This document shows positions 1 through 9,800 of a stretch of DNA of 64,000 nt, piece by piece (positions within the stretch are counted from its first letter, which is position 1; the number at the start of each line of letters is the position of its first letter). The DNA lies in contig JAJFKH010000040.1 of assembly GCA_021773305.1 (NCBI GenBank), forward strand, positions 31,658 through 95,657, read 5' to 3'. The notes under the pieces were generated by a model, which was not told the DNA's origin, did no database searches, and saw only the letters and a list, made by a program, of their open reading frames with translations. This DNA comes from Gammaproteobacteria bacterium (GTDB lineage: Bacteria; Pseudomonadota; Gammaproteobacteria; UBA1113). Both the position numbers and the translations under genes were made by a program.

Positions 1-138
1 TTTGTGACTCCTGAACAGAAAAATCGTATTAAGGTTGGAAAAAAAGAAATCCAAGAGAAATATGAAAATAAAGTTCCTCTAGGAGACTACCCTGGGCCTC
101 AATTAAATGCCGTCGCAATAAATGATTTGCGGCCCTAG
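1..138 (+). CDS. C-terminal end of an unrecognised protein (5' end outside window)
   Basis: An open frame runs in from the left edge and ends at TAG 136-138, giving 45 residues of a charged, lysine-rich tail that ends in NDLRP. No start lies inside the window and I do not recognise the family. Coding is supported mainly by the strong hairpin-plus-T-run terminator that begins directly after the stop codon and points the same way. It converges on the adenosine deaminase gene. Function unknown; it could also be a chance open frame. Confidence 0.5.
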   Translation, partial: FVTPEQKNRIKVGKKEIQEKYENKVPLGDYPGPQLNAVAINDLRP

Positions 139-163
139 TATACTGCTCGCAGTATATTTTTTT
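139..163 (+). terminator. Rho-independent terminator after the left-edge gene
   Basis: TATACTGC (139-146) and GCAGTATA (149-156) form a perfect inverted repeat (about 7 pairs once a 4-nt loop is allowed), followed by seven T at 157-163. It begins one base after the TAG stop. There is no T-run on the other side, so it acts on plus-strand transcription only and does not serve the convergent add gene. Confidence 0.8.
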
Positions 164-1134
164 CACAGGATTAAATTCAGTAAAGCCCTTTTTAGGGCTT
201 TATCAGCGAAGCTTGCTTTGATTGCATTCTCTGTGACGTTTAATAATGTTGCATGATCAAAGCCAAAGTATTTTTCTGCAATAGTATATTCCTTCCCGAT
301 CGTGGTATCAAAATAAGGTGGGTCATCGGAGTTTAACGTGATGTTGACGCCTTGTGCATGTAAGAAAGTTGCCGGATGATTTTGAAAATTTTGAGAAACC
401 CCTAATGCGACATTGCTGGTCGGGCAAATTTCTAGGGTAATATTCCGCTGAATGATTTCTGCTATGAGTGTCGGATCATCAATGGCGGTGATACCGTGGC
501 CTACTCGTGATACAGGCAAATGTTTGATGGTTTCCCAAATACTTTCAGCTCCTTTAACTTCACCCGCATGGGCAGTACATTGTAAACCTGCTTCCATTGC
601 AATAGTAAAAGCCTGTGAAAAATCTTTTGCCGAGAAACGGGTTTCATCTCCCGCAAGGTTGAGTCCAACCACAAGTGGGTGGGGGTGGCAAGCTACAAGT
701 TCTGCAAGACGATTGGCTTTTTCAATACCAAAATGGCGCACGCAGACGATAAGTATTCTTGCTTCAATAGAAAAATCGTTTTTTGCCTGTTCGATAGCTT
801 TACTGATCCCTAATAGATGATCTTGATAACACAATCCATTGAGTTCTGCGTGATTGGGAGAGCTGGTTAATTCCACATAAATGACGTTCTCTTCTGCACA
901 GGATCGCAGATAATCATAGGTAATATCATAATAATCTTCAGGGGTTTTAATGGCTTGAGTTGATACATCATAAACATGCAAAAAATCTTGAAAATTTTTC
1001 CATTGATAGGTATCGTCAGGGCCAAATATTTTCTCAGGTAAAATTAATTGGTTTCGTTTGGCCAGCTTACGGAGTAAGCTAGGTTTTGTTGTGCCTTCTA
1101 AGTGAACATGCAGTTCGGCTTTAGGCAAGTACAT
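163..1134 (-). CDS. add: Adenosine deaminase family protein
   Basis: Predicted to deaminate adenosine or deoxyadenosine to inosine or deoxyinosine in the cytoplasm for purine salvage. The 323-residue length fits the family. All metal and catalytic positions are visible: HVH (His9, His11) in the first strand, HAGE (His189, Glu192), GHG (His213) and SDDP (Asp270, Asp271). The ATG at 1132-1134 lies inside the end of deoB, a 14-nt overlap, so the two are translationally coupled in a deoB-add operon. Members of this superfamily also include adenine and aminodeoxyfutalosine deaminases; the nucleoside-salvage neighbourhood favours adenosine, but substrate cannot be fixed from sequence alone. Confidence 0.88.
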   Translation of the reverse strand: MYLPKAELHVHLEGTTKPSLLRKLAKRNQLILPEKIFGPDDTYQWKNFQDFLHVYDVSTQAIKTPEDYYDITYDYLRSCAEENVIYVELTSSPNHAELNGLCYQDHLLGISKAIEQAKNDFSIEARILIVCVRHFGIEKANRLAELVACHPHPLVVGLNLAGDETRFSAKDFSQAFTIAMEAGLQCTAHAGEVKGAESIWETIKHLPVSRVGHGITAIDDPTLIAEIIQRNITLEICPTSNVALGVSQNFQNHPATFLHAQGVNITLNSDDPPYFDTTIGKEYTIAEKYFGFDHATLLNVTENAIKASFADKALKRALLNLIL

Positions 1135-2365
1135 TGACTTGACCGTATCGATTCATAAAGGGGTTTCCGTACGGCAGCGCATCGAGCTGAAAATATTCCG
1201 CGATACTTTGGCCAATGTCTGCAAAAGTTTGACGTTTGCAAAGGGGAAGAGGTTCCACACCCATCCCCCCTAGTAAAATAGGAATATACTCACGGGTGTG
1301 ATTGGCTCCGGAGCAGGTGGGATCGCAGCCATGATCGGCTGTGATAATCACCCTGTCTCCTGGTAAAAGTTGTGCTTCTAATTCTGGGATTTTGGCATCA
1401 AAAATTTCTAGCGCATTAGCATAGCCTGGAACATCACGACGGTGACCGTATTCACTATCAAAATCAACGAAGTTGGTGAAAATTAAACTTTGATCGCCTG
1501 CCTGTGCCATGGCTTTTAAGGTTGCATCAAAAAGTGCTTCATTACCATGGGCTTTAATGGCATGGGTGATCCCTTTGCCAGCAAAAATATCAGAAATTTT
1601 TCCAATGGCAAAAACCTGTCCTTGTGCTTGCACAAGATTATCAAGTAGTGTTGTGTCGTGAGGAGGTGTTGTATAATCTCTGCGGTTTTCTGTGCGATAA
1701 AAATGTCCAGGGGTTCCAAGAAAAGGTCGGGCAATAACTCTTGCAATTTTGTAAGGTTCGGTTAGTTTTTTTGCTATATCACATAAATCATAAAGCCGTT
1801 GTAATCCAAAAGAGGTTTCATGTACGGCAATTTGTAAGACACTGTCTGTGGACGTATAGACAATGGGTTTTTGAGTACTGATATGCTGCTCACCAAATTG
1901 ATCAATGATCACAGTGCCTGATTCATGTTTATTACCTAAAATACCTTGGAGCTTTCCTTCGCTGATTAATTGCTGAGTCAAAGCTTCTGGAAGTGACGGA
2001 TGTGTGTCTGGAAAATAACCCCAATCAAACAAAACAGGAAGTCCAGCGATTTCCCAATGACCACTAGGAGTGTCTTTACCATGACTTATCTCTTGAGCAT
2101 AACCGTAAGCTGCTGCGGGAATATTGGGTAGTGGATAATATTTTGTTAATTCTTGACAGTGATCTTTTGCCGCATGGAGAAGTCCCCAGCGGGTCAAGTG
2201 AGGAATATGTAAGGGGCCTTGGCGTAAGGTATTATTGGCTTGATTTTTTGCACAAGCTAGAGCAATGTGCCCAAAGGTATTAGCCCCCAGGTCACCGTAA
2301 TCTTCGGCATCAGCTGCGGCACCAATACCGAAGGAATCCATGAGTAAAATAATCACTCGTTTCAA
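1121..2365 (-). CDS. deoB: Phosphopentomutase
   Basis: Interconverts ribose-1-phosphate or deoxyribose-1-phosphate with the 5-phosphates, linking nucleoside phosphorolysis to central metabolism. The 414-residue protein belongs to the alkaline-phosphatase superfamily: the N-terminal metal site is in LLMDSFGIG (Asp10), the second metal cluster is ADHGCDPT, followed by the HTREYIPIL signature. It begins with TTG (2363-2365): no in-frame ATG is near, and a perfect AGGAGG sits 9 nt upstream. First gene of a deoB-add operon. Function is secure from motifs and length. Confidence 0.95.
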   Translation of the reverse strand: MKRVIILLMDSFGIGAAADAEDYGDLGANTFGHIALACAKNQANNTLRQGPLHIPHLTRWGLLHAAKDHCQELTKYYPLPNIPAAAYGYAQEISHGKDTPSGHWEIAGLPVLFDWGYFPDTHPSLPEALTQQLISEGKLQGILGNKHESGTVIIDQFGEQHISTQKPIVYTSTDSVLQIAVHETSFGLQRLYDLCDIAKKLTEPYKIARVIARPFLGTPGHFYRTENRRDYTTPPHDTTLLDNLVQAQGQVFAIGKISDIFAGKGITHAIKAHGNEALFDATLKAMAQAGDQSLIFTNFVDFDSEYGHRRDVPGYANALEIFDAKIPELEAQLLPGDRVIITADHGCDPTCSGANHTREYIPILLGGMGVEPLPLCKRQTFADIGQSIAEYFQLDALPYGNPFMNRYGQVNVLA

Positions 2366-2374
2366 TATGTAGCG

Positions 2375-2380
2375 CCTCCT
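2375..2380 (-). promoter_or_regulatory. Consensus Shine-Dalgarno that fixes the TTG start of deoB
   Basis: On the minus strand AGGAGG ends 9 nt before the TTG at 2365. Most genes here have weaker Shine-Dalgarno sequences, so a full consensus paired with a weak start codon supports this start and implies initiation at TTG. Confidence 0.7.
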
Positions 2381-2462
2381 ATAAATACCGACAAATCGTC
2401 CGCTATGAGTATATTAAAGGTGGTTGAGAGGGAAGGATTTGTCAACTTATGCCGAGTATATG

Positions 2463-2474
2463 GCTAATATTAGC
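2463..2474. promoter_or_regulatory. Perfect 12-bp palindrome in the divergent deoB / phosphorylase intergenic region
   Basis: GCTAATATTAGC is its own reverse complement and lies between the divergent deoB-add operon and the uridine phosphorylase-like gene. Position and symmetry suit an operator for a dimeric nucleoside-responsive repressor. No matching repressor gene is in the window, so the role is inferred. Confidence 0.3.
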
Positions 2475-2585
2475 TTAATTTTCACTGTGACGGAATACGC
2501 GGGTTGCTGGATCATTTCACCTAGTATTTTTTTATAAATAGAACTATTATGATGAGATGAACTGTATGAATTTGGAGTACATGCT

Positions 2586-3461
2586 GTGGGTGAGTTTATT
2601 AAAGAATCAGAGCTTGTTTTAAACAAAAATGGGTGTATTTACCATTTGGACTTGCTCCCAGGTGATATTGCTGAGACGATTATTAGTGTGGGTGATCCAG
2701 GTCGTGTGAGTTTTATTTCTCGTTATTTTGATTCCGTTGATTTGCGCAAGCAAAATCGAGAATTTGTGACCCACTCGGGTTACTTAGACGGTAAGCCTAT
2801 CAGTGTGGTTTCCACAGGTATTGGCACAGATAATATTGATATCGTATTGAATGAACTGGATGCACTAGTGAATATCAATTTTGAAACCCGCCAACCCAAT
2901 TCCACATTAAAACCTTTGAAAATAATACGCCTAGGAACCTGTGGTGGATTGCAACCACAATTGAATGTGGATGATATTATTGTGACCGAATTTGCCATGG
3001 GTTTTGATAATTTGATGTCGTTTTATAAATATGAACCGAATCCAGATGAGCGGCAAATTCAGTTCGCGACTATTAAGCATTTTGCGGAGTCTCCTGTACT
3101 ACCCTATTTATGTCAGGGTGATAAAGGTCTATTGGAACATTTTAAAAAACAATCATTAACTTCAGGTATTACAGCATCGTGCAGTGGATTTTATGGCCCC
3201 CAAGGGCGTTGTCTTCGAGCCGAACTTTCTGATGATAAATTTTTACAAGCCATTGAAGATTTTTCCTATGAGCATTTGCGTATTTGCAATTTTGAGATGG
3301 AAACAGCTGGAATTTATGGGCTGGGGAATTTGCTGGGGCATCAATGTTGTTCTTTGAGTACGGTGGTTGCTAATCGAGTGAAAGGAACCGTCACGGAGTC
3401 TGTCACAGAATCCATTGATACCTTAGTGCAATATGCCTTAGGTAAGATTAAAGAATTATAA
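2586..3461 (+). CDS. Uridine phosphorylase-like nucleoside phosphorylase
   Basis: Nucleoside phosphorylase (PNP/UDP superfamily, NP-I), predicted to split pyrimidine nucleosides with phosphate into base and pentose-1-phosphate. The 291 residues carry the GDPGR phosphate-binding motif, STGIGTDN, RLGTCGG and the FEMETAGIYGL ribose-binding motif. It is longer than the roughly 250-residue bacterial enzyme and closer in size to eukaryotic-style uridine phosphorylases. The GTG at 2586 has GGAG (2574-2577) 8 nt upstream; nearby ATGs are out of frame. It stands divergent to deoB-add and convergently overlaps punA by 6 nt. Uridine is the likeliest substrate, though another nucleoside is possible. Confidence 0.82.
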   Translation: MGEFIKESELVLNKNGCIYHLDLLPGDIAETIISVGDPGRVSFISRYFDSVDLRKQNREFVTHSGYLDGKPISVVSTGIGTDNIDIVLNELDALVNINFETRQPNSTLKPLKIIRLGTCGGLQPQLNVDDIIVTEFAMGFDNLMSFYKYEPNPDERQIQFATIKHFAESPVLPYLCQGDKGLLEHFKKQSLTSGITASCSGFYGPQGRCLRAELSDDKFLQAIEDFSYEHLRICNFEMETAGIYGLGNLLGHQCCSLSTVVANRVKGTVTESVTESIDTLVQYALGKIKEL

Positions 3462-4286
3462 TAGGATTTTATCCATCACGCTTACTAGCAATTTTCTAAG
3501 GTCGCCGCTGGATTGTTCGGCAACTTGTAATGTTTTTTCATGACTGATCGTTTTATCATTTAATCCTACCGCTAGATTTGAAATGATACTGATAGCCGCG
3601 ACTCTCATGCCACAATGGCGAGCGATAATCACATCAGGCACTGTTGACATACCGATGAGATCGCCGCCCAGTTGGGCAAACGCCTGGATTTCAGCAGGAG
3701 TTTCAAATGTAGGGCCTGCAACAGCGATATACACACCAGAGGCCAATGGGATAGATAATTGATGTGCGCAGTTTTTAAAATGTTTTCTGAGTGCACGATC
3801 ATAAGCATTTTCCATGGAAACAAAACGAGGCCCATAAGCATGGTCATTCGGCCCTATCAAAGGGTTGTTAGGCTGTAGGTTAATATGATCCTCAATCATC
3901 ATTAAGCGGCCGGGGCCTATTTCTTGATGTAGGGATCCGGCAGCATTGGTTATAATGACAATTTCGCAGCCCAATAATTTCAATGTTCGAATGGCTGTTT
4001 TAATCCCTTGCCAGCCTTCGAGGCCTTCATAGAAGTGAAAGCGGCCTTCCATACAAGCAATGGAAACTTTACCTAGCTGACCCAACACCAATTCACCGGT
4101 ATGGCCTGAGACGGTGCTGTGTGGAAAGTTGGGAATGGTAGAATAAGGTAGTCGTATGGAGTTGCAAAAATCTTCGGTAATGTTTTTTAATCCAGAGCCT
4201 AGGATCAATCCGACTTTCCCGTGAGCATCAGGGTGTTGCTTTTTAATGTAGGCGAATGCTTCTTGGGAAGGATCCTGTTTGGCCAT
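3456..4286 (-). CDS. punA: Purine nucleoside phosphorylase (trimeric type)
   Basis: Phosphorolysis of inosine and guanosine (and deoxy forms) to hypoxanthine or guanine plus pentose-1-phosphate. At 276 residues it matches the trimeric PNP family rather than the hexameric DeoD type. Motifs in order: LILGSGL, VSGHTGEL, EGRFHFYEG, TNAAGSL (base and phosphate pocket), GPTFETPAE and LIGMSTVPDVI, then SNLAVGLND near the C terminus. It follows cdd with no gap, last in a DUF47-pit-cdd-punA operon driven from about 6.67 kb. Its inosine substrate is the product of Add, and its sugar phosphate is the DeoB substrate. Confidence 0.93.
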   Translation of the reverse strand: MAKQDPSQEAFAYIKKQHPDAHGKVGLILGSGLKNITEDFCNSIRLPYSTIPNFPHSTVSGHTGELVLGQLGKVSIACMEGRFHFYEGLEGWQGIKTAIRTLKLLGCEIVIITNAAGSLHQEIGPGRLMMIEDHINLQPNNPLIGPNDHAYGPRFVSMENAYDRALRKHFKNCAHQLSIPLASGVYIAVAGPTFETPAEIQAFAQLGGDLIGMSTVPDVIIARHCGMRVAAISIISNLAVGLNDKTISHEKTLQVAEQSSGDLRKLLVSVMDKILL

Positions 4287-4688
4287 CTATGTTTCCAAAT
4301 TGCGAGAAGAAAAAGGCTTTGGAAACAGTTCTCCAAGGGTGACTGTTTGGCGAATTTCTTTCGGATCGGCTATATGGATTAACATATTTTTATCACCAAA
4401 TTCCTCTAATCGTTGTAGGCATGCACCGCAGGGAAAACAGAGTTGTTTTCCTTGGGCGACGATGACGACTTCAAGGATAATTTTTTCTCCTGCACTGATC
4501 ATTTGGCAGATTGCAGACATTTCAGCACAACAGGTTAGGCCGTAGGATGCATTTTCTACGTTACATCCTGCGTACAGCGTATCTTGTTGAGTTCGGACAC
4601 AAGCACCTACCGTATAGTGAGAATAGGGCGCATAGGCATTATTCATGGCTTTGACCGCTTGGGCAAACATGTTGTCTGTGACATTCAT
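4287..4688 (-). CDS. cdd: Cytidine deaminase
   Basis: Hydrolytic deamination of cytidine or deoxycytidine to uridine forms. The 133-residue protein is the small, zinc-binding, homotetrameric type: Cys54-Ala-Glu56 (zinc ligand and proton shuttle) and PCGAC (Cys87, Cys90), with NVENASYG before the first motif. I chose the ATG at 4686-4688 because it overlaps the upstream pit stop codon as ATGA; an in-frame GTG at 4704-4706 would add six residues but has no better ribosome site. It feeds uridine to the phosphorylase encoded nearby. Confidence 0.92.
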   Translation of the reverse strand: MNVTDNMFAQAVKAMNNAYAPYSHYTVGACVRTQQDTLYAGCNVENASYGLTCCAEMSAICQMISAGEKIILEVVIVAQGKQLCFPCGACLQRLEEFGDKNMLIHIADPKEIRQTVTLGELFPKPFSSRNLET

Positions 4689-5944
4689 AGCTTGATGACG
4701 AGCCACTTCAATATATTAAAATAAGCCATGGCAAATAGTGCACCGGCAGGGATGGTAATCATCCAAGACATAAAAATATTTCTTACTACAGTCATATTCA
4801 AGGCACCAATTCCTCGGGCAAGCCCCACACCGAGAATACCACCGACCAGGGTTTGGGTTGCGGAAACCGGGATCCCAGTTCCTGTTGCCAGGACGACAGT
4901 AAAGGCTGCTGATAGGGTCGCGGCAAAAGCACGGCTGGGGGTTAAACCGGTAATGCGATTTCCCACAGTGGCAATGACATTACGGCCATACATGATAAAG
5001 CCAATGACCACGCCGGCACAGCCTAAAAAGGTAATGGCCGGATGAATCGTGTTAGAAAATTCTACTTCGCCACCAGATTGTACCACGCCAATAATTGCTG
5101 CCATGGGGCCGACTGCAATGGCAATATCATTAGAGCCATGAGCAAATATCATGGCGCAGGCAGTGAAAATCATCAAAGTACTAAATATTTTCTCTGCATT
5201 GGCAAATTGAACATGGCGAGAAGGTTTGTCAGAAATCGCTAAACGGCGGATGCAGAGCATACCGATAAACATGGTGAGCAAACCAATACTTAAGGTAATA
5301 TCGAGCCATAGCATACGGCTTAAGTGGATATCTCGGTGGGCAAGTCCTCGAACTACCGAAGCCATAGCAAACGCAATACCGATCAAAAATAAGTACAGAG
5401 GTGCGTAGCGCTTTGCGTAAAACGTGGGATTAGGCTTCATAAAAATCATCCTCTGAATACTCATGAGCATGATAAAAGCTAATAGCCCTGCGAGAAGGGG
5501 GGAGATGATCCAACTTAAAGCAATCATCATTACCGGTTGCCATTGCACCCCATTAAGTCCTAACTGGATAACCCCGAAACCAACAATAGCGCCAATGATG
5601 GTGTGGGTAATGGAAACAGGTAAGCCTAAAATGCTTGCGATGGCCATCCAAGTGCTGCCTGCAAGGAGTACGGCTAACATGCCGTAGACAAAAATTTCAG
5701 GGGTGGGGGCAAGCATTGCGGGATTGAGAATACCGTCTCGTAAAGTATCGCTGACTTGTTCACCGCCAATATAGGCTCCAGCAAACTCAAAGATAATCGC
5801 AATGATAAAGACTTGCCGCATGGTGAGAGACTTTGAACCCATGGTGGTGCTCATGACATTGGCAAGATCGTTAGCGCCGACCCCCCAAGTCATAATGAAG
5901 CCAAATAGGCAAGCGAGAATAATGTAGAGTGTACCGTGATCCAT
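4685..5944 (-). CDS. pit: PiT-family inorganic phosphate transporter
   Basis: Low-affinity cation-coupled phosphate permease of the inner membrane (PHO4/PiT family), 419 residues with about ten hydrophobic segments. The internal duplication typical of the family is visible: GANDLAN near residue 24 and HGSNDIA in the second half, each in a conserved Pi/cation-binding loop. It sits 3 nt after the DUF47 gene and overlaps cdd by ATGA. Coupling of phosphate import to phosphorolytic enzymes in one transcript makes metabolic sense, because PunA consumes Pi. Confidence 0.93.
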   Translation of the reverse strand: MDHGTLYIILACLFGFIMTWGVGANDLANVMSTTMGSKSLTMRQVFIIAIIFEFAGAYIGGEQVSDTLRDGILNPAMLAPTPEIFVYGMLAVLLAGSTWMAIASILGLPVSITHTIIGAIVGFGVIQLGLNGVQWQPVMMIALSWIISPLLAGLLAFIMLMSIQRMIFMKPNPTFYAKRYAPLYLFLIGIAFAMASVVRGLAHRDIHLSRMLWLDITLSIGLLTMFIGMLCIRRLAISDKPSRHVQFANAEKIFSTLMIFTACAMIFAHGSNDIAIAVGPMAAIIGVVQSGGEVEFSNTIHPAITFLGCAGVVIGFIMYGRNVIATVGNRITGLTPSRAFAATLSAAFTVVLATGTGIPVSATQTLVGGILGVGLARGIGALNMTVVRNIFMSWMITIPAGALFAMAYFNILKWLVIKL

Positions 5945-5947
5945 ATT

Positions 5948-6628
5948 TTATCGCGCGAGTAAGAGTAGTATGTGGTTAGCGACTTGCTCAGCCCGATCGG
6001 CAATATCTCCAGTCCAATCGATGAGCTTATAAAGGAATACTGCATCGATAGGCGGCAAGTTTTTTTCGATTTCAAACAATTCGTGATGAACCTTCAGCTG
6101 CAACTCATCGGATTCATGCTCGATATCGATGATTTTTTCAATCATATTCTGTAATACTTCTACTTCATTGCCACGAAAGCCAGTTTCAAGTAATTCATCA
6201 ATTTCATTGATGGCTTTGAGGGTGACCGCAGTGCTTTCTATGCAGCTTTTGAGCAAGCTAATATAGGTGGCAGCAATTTCTTCAGGAATGTGCATTTTTC
6301 GGCCCATGACAAGCCCAGCAATGTCTTTGGCCTTATTAGCAATGCGATCCTGTTTTGAGAGAATTTCTAGAAGATCTTCTCTAGGTACAGGCAAGAATAA
6401 GTTCTTAGGTAAGTGTGAACGAATGTCTCTTTTTAAGTCATCTGCTTCATTTTCATAGCGTACAATATTTTCTTGCTGTTTTTCTGCTTTAGCCCAGTCA
6501 GTATCAAGGACTGCGGTAAAAAAGGCCATCAGGGTATTGGCCGCTGCATAAGCTTTATCCATATGTTCTTGCATTGGACGAATAGGAGATCGGCCAAACA
6601 TTTTAAAAATAGGATTTAGTGGAGGCAT
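5948..6628 (-). CDS. DUF47 (PhoU-like) regulator of the PiT transporter
   Basis: A 226-residue all-helical, charged protein of the DUF47/TIGR00153 family, distant relatives of PhoU that are encoded directly upstream of PiT transporters and are thought to modulate them. Helical heptads with acidic clusters such as NEADDLKRDIRSHL and EHESDEL are typical. First gene of the operon with pit, cdd and punA, only 3 nt from pit, with a well-formed promoter 44 nt upstream. Its mechanism in PiT control is not established. Confidence 0.88.
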   Translation of the reverse strand: MPPLNPIFKMFGRSPIRPMQEHMDKAYAAANTLMAFFTAVLDTDWAKAEKQQENIVRYENEADDLKRDIRSHLPKNLFLPVPREDLLEILSKQDRIANKAKDIAGLVMGRKMHIPEEIAATYISLLKSCIESTAVTLKAINEIDELLETGFRGNEVEVLQNMIEKIIDIEHESDELQLKVHHELFEIEKNLPPIDAVFLYKLIDWTGDIADRAEQVANHILLLLAR

Positions 6629-6671
6629 TATGTACTATTCCATGTTTTTTTAAGTCACTAGAGATAGGTGC

Positions 6672-6700
6672 AGTATATCTGGTTATGGCTGTTCTGCCAA
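6672..6700 (-). promoter_or_regulatory. Sigma-70-type promoter of the DUF47-pit-cdd-punA operon
   Basis: On the minus strand: -35 TTGGCA (6695-6700), 17-bp spacer, -10 TATACT (6672-6677). Both hexamers match the consensus at 5 of 6 positions and spacing is ideal. Transcription would begin near 6665, about 37 nt before the DUF47 ATG. Confidence 0.7.
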
Positions 6701-6746
6701 TATTAGGTTATTAGCGATAAATCATAGATAAATTATGTCCATAAGT

Positions 6747-6775
6747 TTGTTTTGAACGTTTAACCTGTTCATAAT
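6747..6775 (+). promoter_or_regulatory. Candidate promoter of the giant OTU gene
   Basis: TTGTTT (6747-6752), 17-bp spacer, CATAAT (6770-6775) on the plus strand. The -10 matches at 5 of 6 positions, the -35 is weaker. It would give an untranslated leader of about 115 nt before the ATG at 6898. Confidence 0.4.
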
Positions 6776-6897
6776 AGGTATTACTACCCATACTGTGTTC
6801 TAAAAAAATCTTCTAGAATGTAACTCAAGTCTAAACAGCAGGAAGCAAAAAGCAAAAGAACTGCAACCCGGCTACCTTCACCAATAAGGATACTAAA

Positions 6898-9800
6898 ATG
6901 AAACCCACAGAAAATAGTGAACAAACAACATCTGATACTCCGTCAAGCCAATACCTCACACCCTCAGAGACGGTATTGGGAGCCAAGGATTTACTGTCGA
7001 GTAGTGTCGGGAATAAAGTGTCTGGCTTACTTGCAAACGAACATGTTTTTGTTAGGTGCTTTAGCAAATATATCAGCTATGTCGTTAATATAGGATCCGA
7101 TTATGCTGTTAAAGCTGCTGCGGGTGATGATATTCCATCACTCAAAAATGCTTTGACGGAAGTCGCCGCAAGTGAAATGGTTGACCATGGTATAAATTTA
7201 TTATTTGGCCCTTGGGGCTTAGTCATTAATACAGCTTTATTGGCTGGAAAAACATTAGAACCTTTTGCCGACGGGATCCTGGAGAAAACCAACGAGGATT
7301 TTTCAAAAGCCGCAAAGGACATGGGGTGGTTGGCAGCCTATGGCCCTTTAGGGCCTGGAAGCAATCTTGAGGAATATAGTGCGCCTTGGGGATGCGCTGG
7401 AGTAGAAGGAGCGACTGCAGTAAAAGGATGTGCATTTATATACGATAAAAAAGAGAAAACTATTCAAGTTGTAGCAGACATTATTCGTAATAATTCCGCA
7501 AGTCAATGCTATTCTCTCGGCCAACTTGAGCAAGATCAAGCTGGTTTATTGATACCTCATTTCACCATGATTGACAACCAACAAGATCAGCTTCAAGACA
7601 GGATTAAATTGACAGATACTTCGGTAGAGCCTAAGTTTACACTTTCTGAAAACGATAAAGTGGCTTTTCAAAACAGAAGTGAGAGTCAGTTACACCAATC
7701 CGTGTATCAATCCGTAGAGTATTATCTATCATCCAACAAGATAGCTACAACAGTTAATATGGATAATCAATTGCATCAGCAAATGTTGTGCGTGGGATTG
7801 GTTTTACGAGACAATACACCTAATCAAGCATGTGTAAAAAACCTGAGTGAAGAAGAAAAAAAATTCCTGACGATTGGGTTACTACATAATAAAGAGATAC
7901 CCTTGCAAGGGATTACGGGTCTTGGCCAACAGGCTTTTTGGAAAAAAGACGGACAAATGTACTTTGGTGATATAGAAAATTCTATATTTGTGAAGACACC
8001 CTCTGTTAACCTTGCCAAGCATACAACGGTTTATATAGGCAATTTATTGCAAGCTCAAAAAAACATTGAAGATTTAGGAGGCAAACAAGCAAACGGAGAT
8101 CTGCATTTATTAAGTCGCGAAGAATTTTTAAATATTTTCACCAATAGTAGTCAATCTAAAAATAGCGAAAAAATTCTTCATGATATGATCAAAAGACCAG
8201 AGAGTCTCATATTAAGAGAAGGTCTACATGAAAATAACAACATATTGATTTCAGCAGATAATATTGCTGAAATTGTCAAAGGTTCTATTAGTGAAAGTAA
8301 TTTCCACCAAGTGCTGAATGAGCCTCTGGCGGGAGTTGTTGAGGAAGGTGTTGTTCAAGTCATGTCGCAATGTACCGCCCAATCATTTTCAAAAGAAAAA
8401 CAAGAAGCCGGGAATGACATACCCATGAACGAAATGAAAGAGAGAATCCTTTCTTGCTGCGAGGCAAAAAATAAAAAACTAGAGCAGGTTGTCACCCAGC
8501 AGACAGAAAAAAACTGGTTAGACACGGCAAAAAAAGCCGAGTTTGCTTATAGAGAAATCGCACAGACTCTTATTAGACAGCAACACAGACAATCTGAGTT
8601 CAATGAAAAAATAGACAGATTGAAAAATAAAGTAAAAAGGTTTAACCAACAATTTAGTCTCAATTTGCAATTCAAAGAATTAAAGCAAGCATGTGAAACG
8701 GCTAGAGGTACAGCTCAGTGTGAGCAACACTTAAATTTTAGTTTTCATACACAGATTTACCCACAATTGATGCGCCTGGAGGCAGAAAAATTTTATCGAA
8801 ATTATAAAAAAGAAACTAGCCAATTAGTGAAAGATGGGAGAGAAAGTTGGCGTGCGGCGCAAACAATGAATGACAAAATAGTATCTGTCCAAAAAAATCA
8901 ACAAGAAATTATAAAAAACATTAATGAAATATCTAGAAATGAAAAAATCAGCTATACTCAAACAGCAGCAGAATTTATTTCTGCGGCATGTCAGTATTCG
9001 AAGGATCCACTATCTATCTGTATTTCTTCTATGGCTATGACAACATTGAATTTGTTAGGGTTTTGTGATTCAAAAAATGTTGATAAGCTTTTGAAAAAAA
9101 ACAATAAGGCACTTGAAGTCAACCAGACATTGCTTAGTTATACTGCGGGTTTAAAGGATTACTATGAAGGTAATTATCGTTATTCCATAGCGAAAAATGA
9201 TGAGTTATTTTCAACATTTTTAAATGTGAGTGATTATTTGGCTCCCAAGGAATTGCGGAAAAGTTTAAGAGAACAAATTGCATTAAAGGAAACTCAAGTT
9301 TCAGATTTAGAGGCGGATATTGAAACAGCAGAATCTAATATAAAGAGAATACGAAATGAAGATCGACATGAAGAATTGGTAAAAAAACAGGCTAAATACC
9401 ATAATGATCCGGCAGGTTATAATAAAAAATATGGAGAGGAATGGGATACTTACCAAACCCGTGTAAAAATAGAAGAAAAAAAAAAGGAGAATGCAGAAAA
9501 AAGTATTGAAAACACAGAAAAGACAATTAAGAAACTAGAGGGATATTTAGATGATGAAGAAGCCGTTGCTGATACACGTGACTATTGGCATGCTCAGATT
9601 GAATCTCTATACGGCGATATTTTACCGGAAGACGTCGCTAAATTTAAAGAATTACAAGCGGCTTTTAAAGGATTTACAGATTATACTAAACAATTAGATA
9701 GTTGGCTCGATCCGCTCAATCAGCCATTAAGAGCGATGGACAATATCGTCGGCCAACTGGGTGCTTTAGCAGGAAGAATCGATCCTCAACTTTATCGAGT

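Noticed and set aside
2440..2445. Perfect minus-strand TTGACA upstream of deoB-add
   Set aside because: No -10 hexamer occurs 16-18 bp downstream; the nearest AT-rich hexamer (TTTAAT) is 21 bp away.
4728..5687. Several plus-strand open frames antisense to the PiT transporter gene
   Set aside because: Shadows of a conserved coding gene with intact PiT motifs on the opposite strand.
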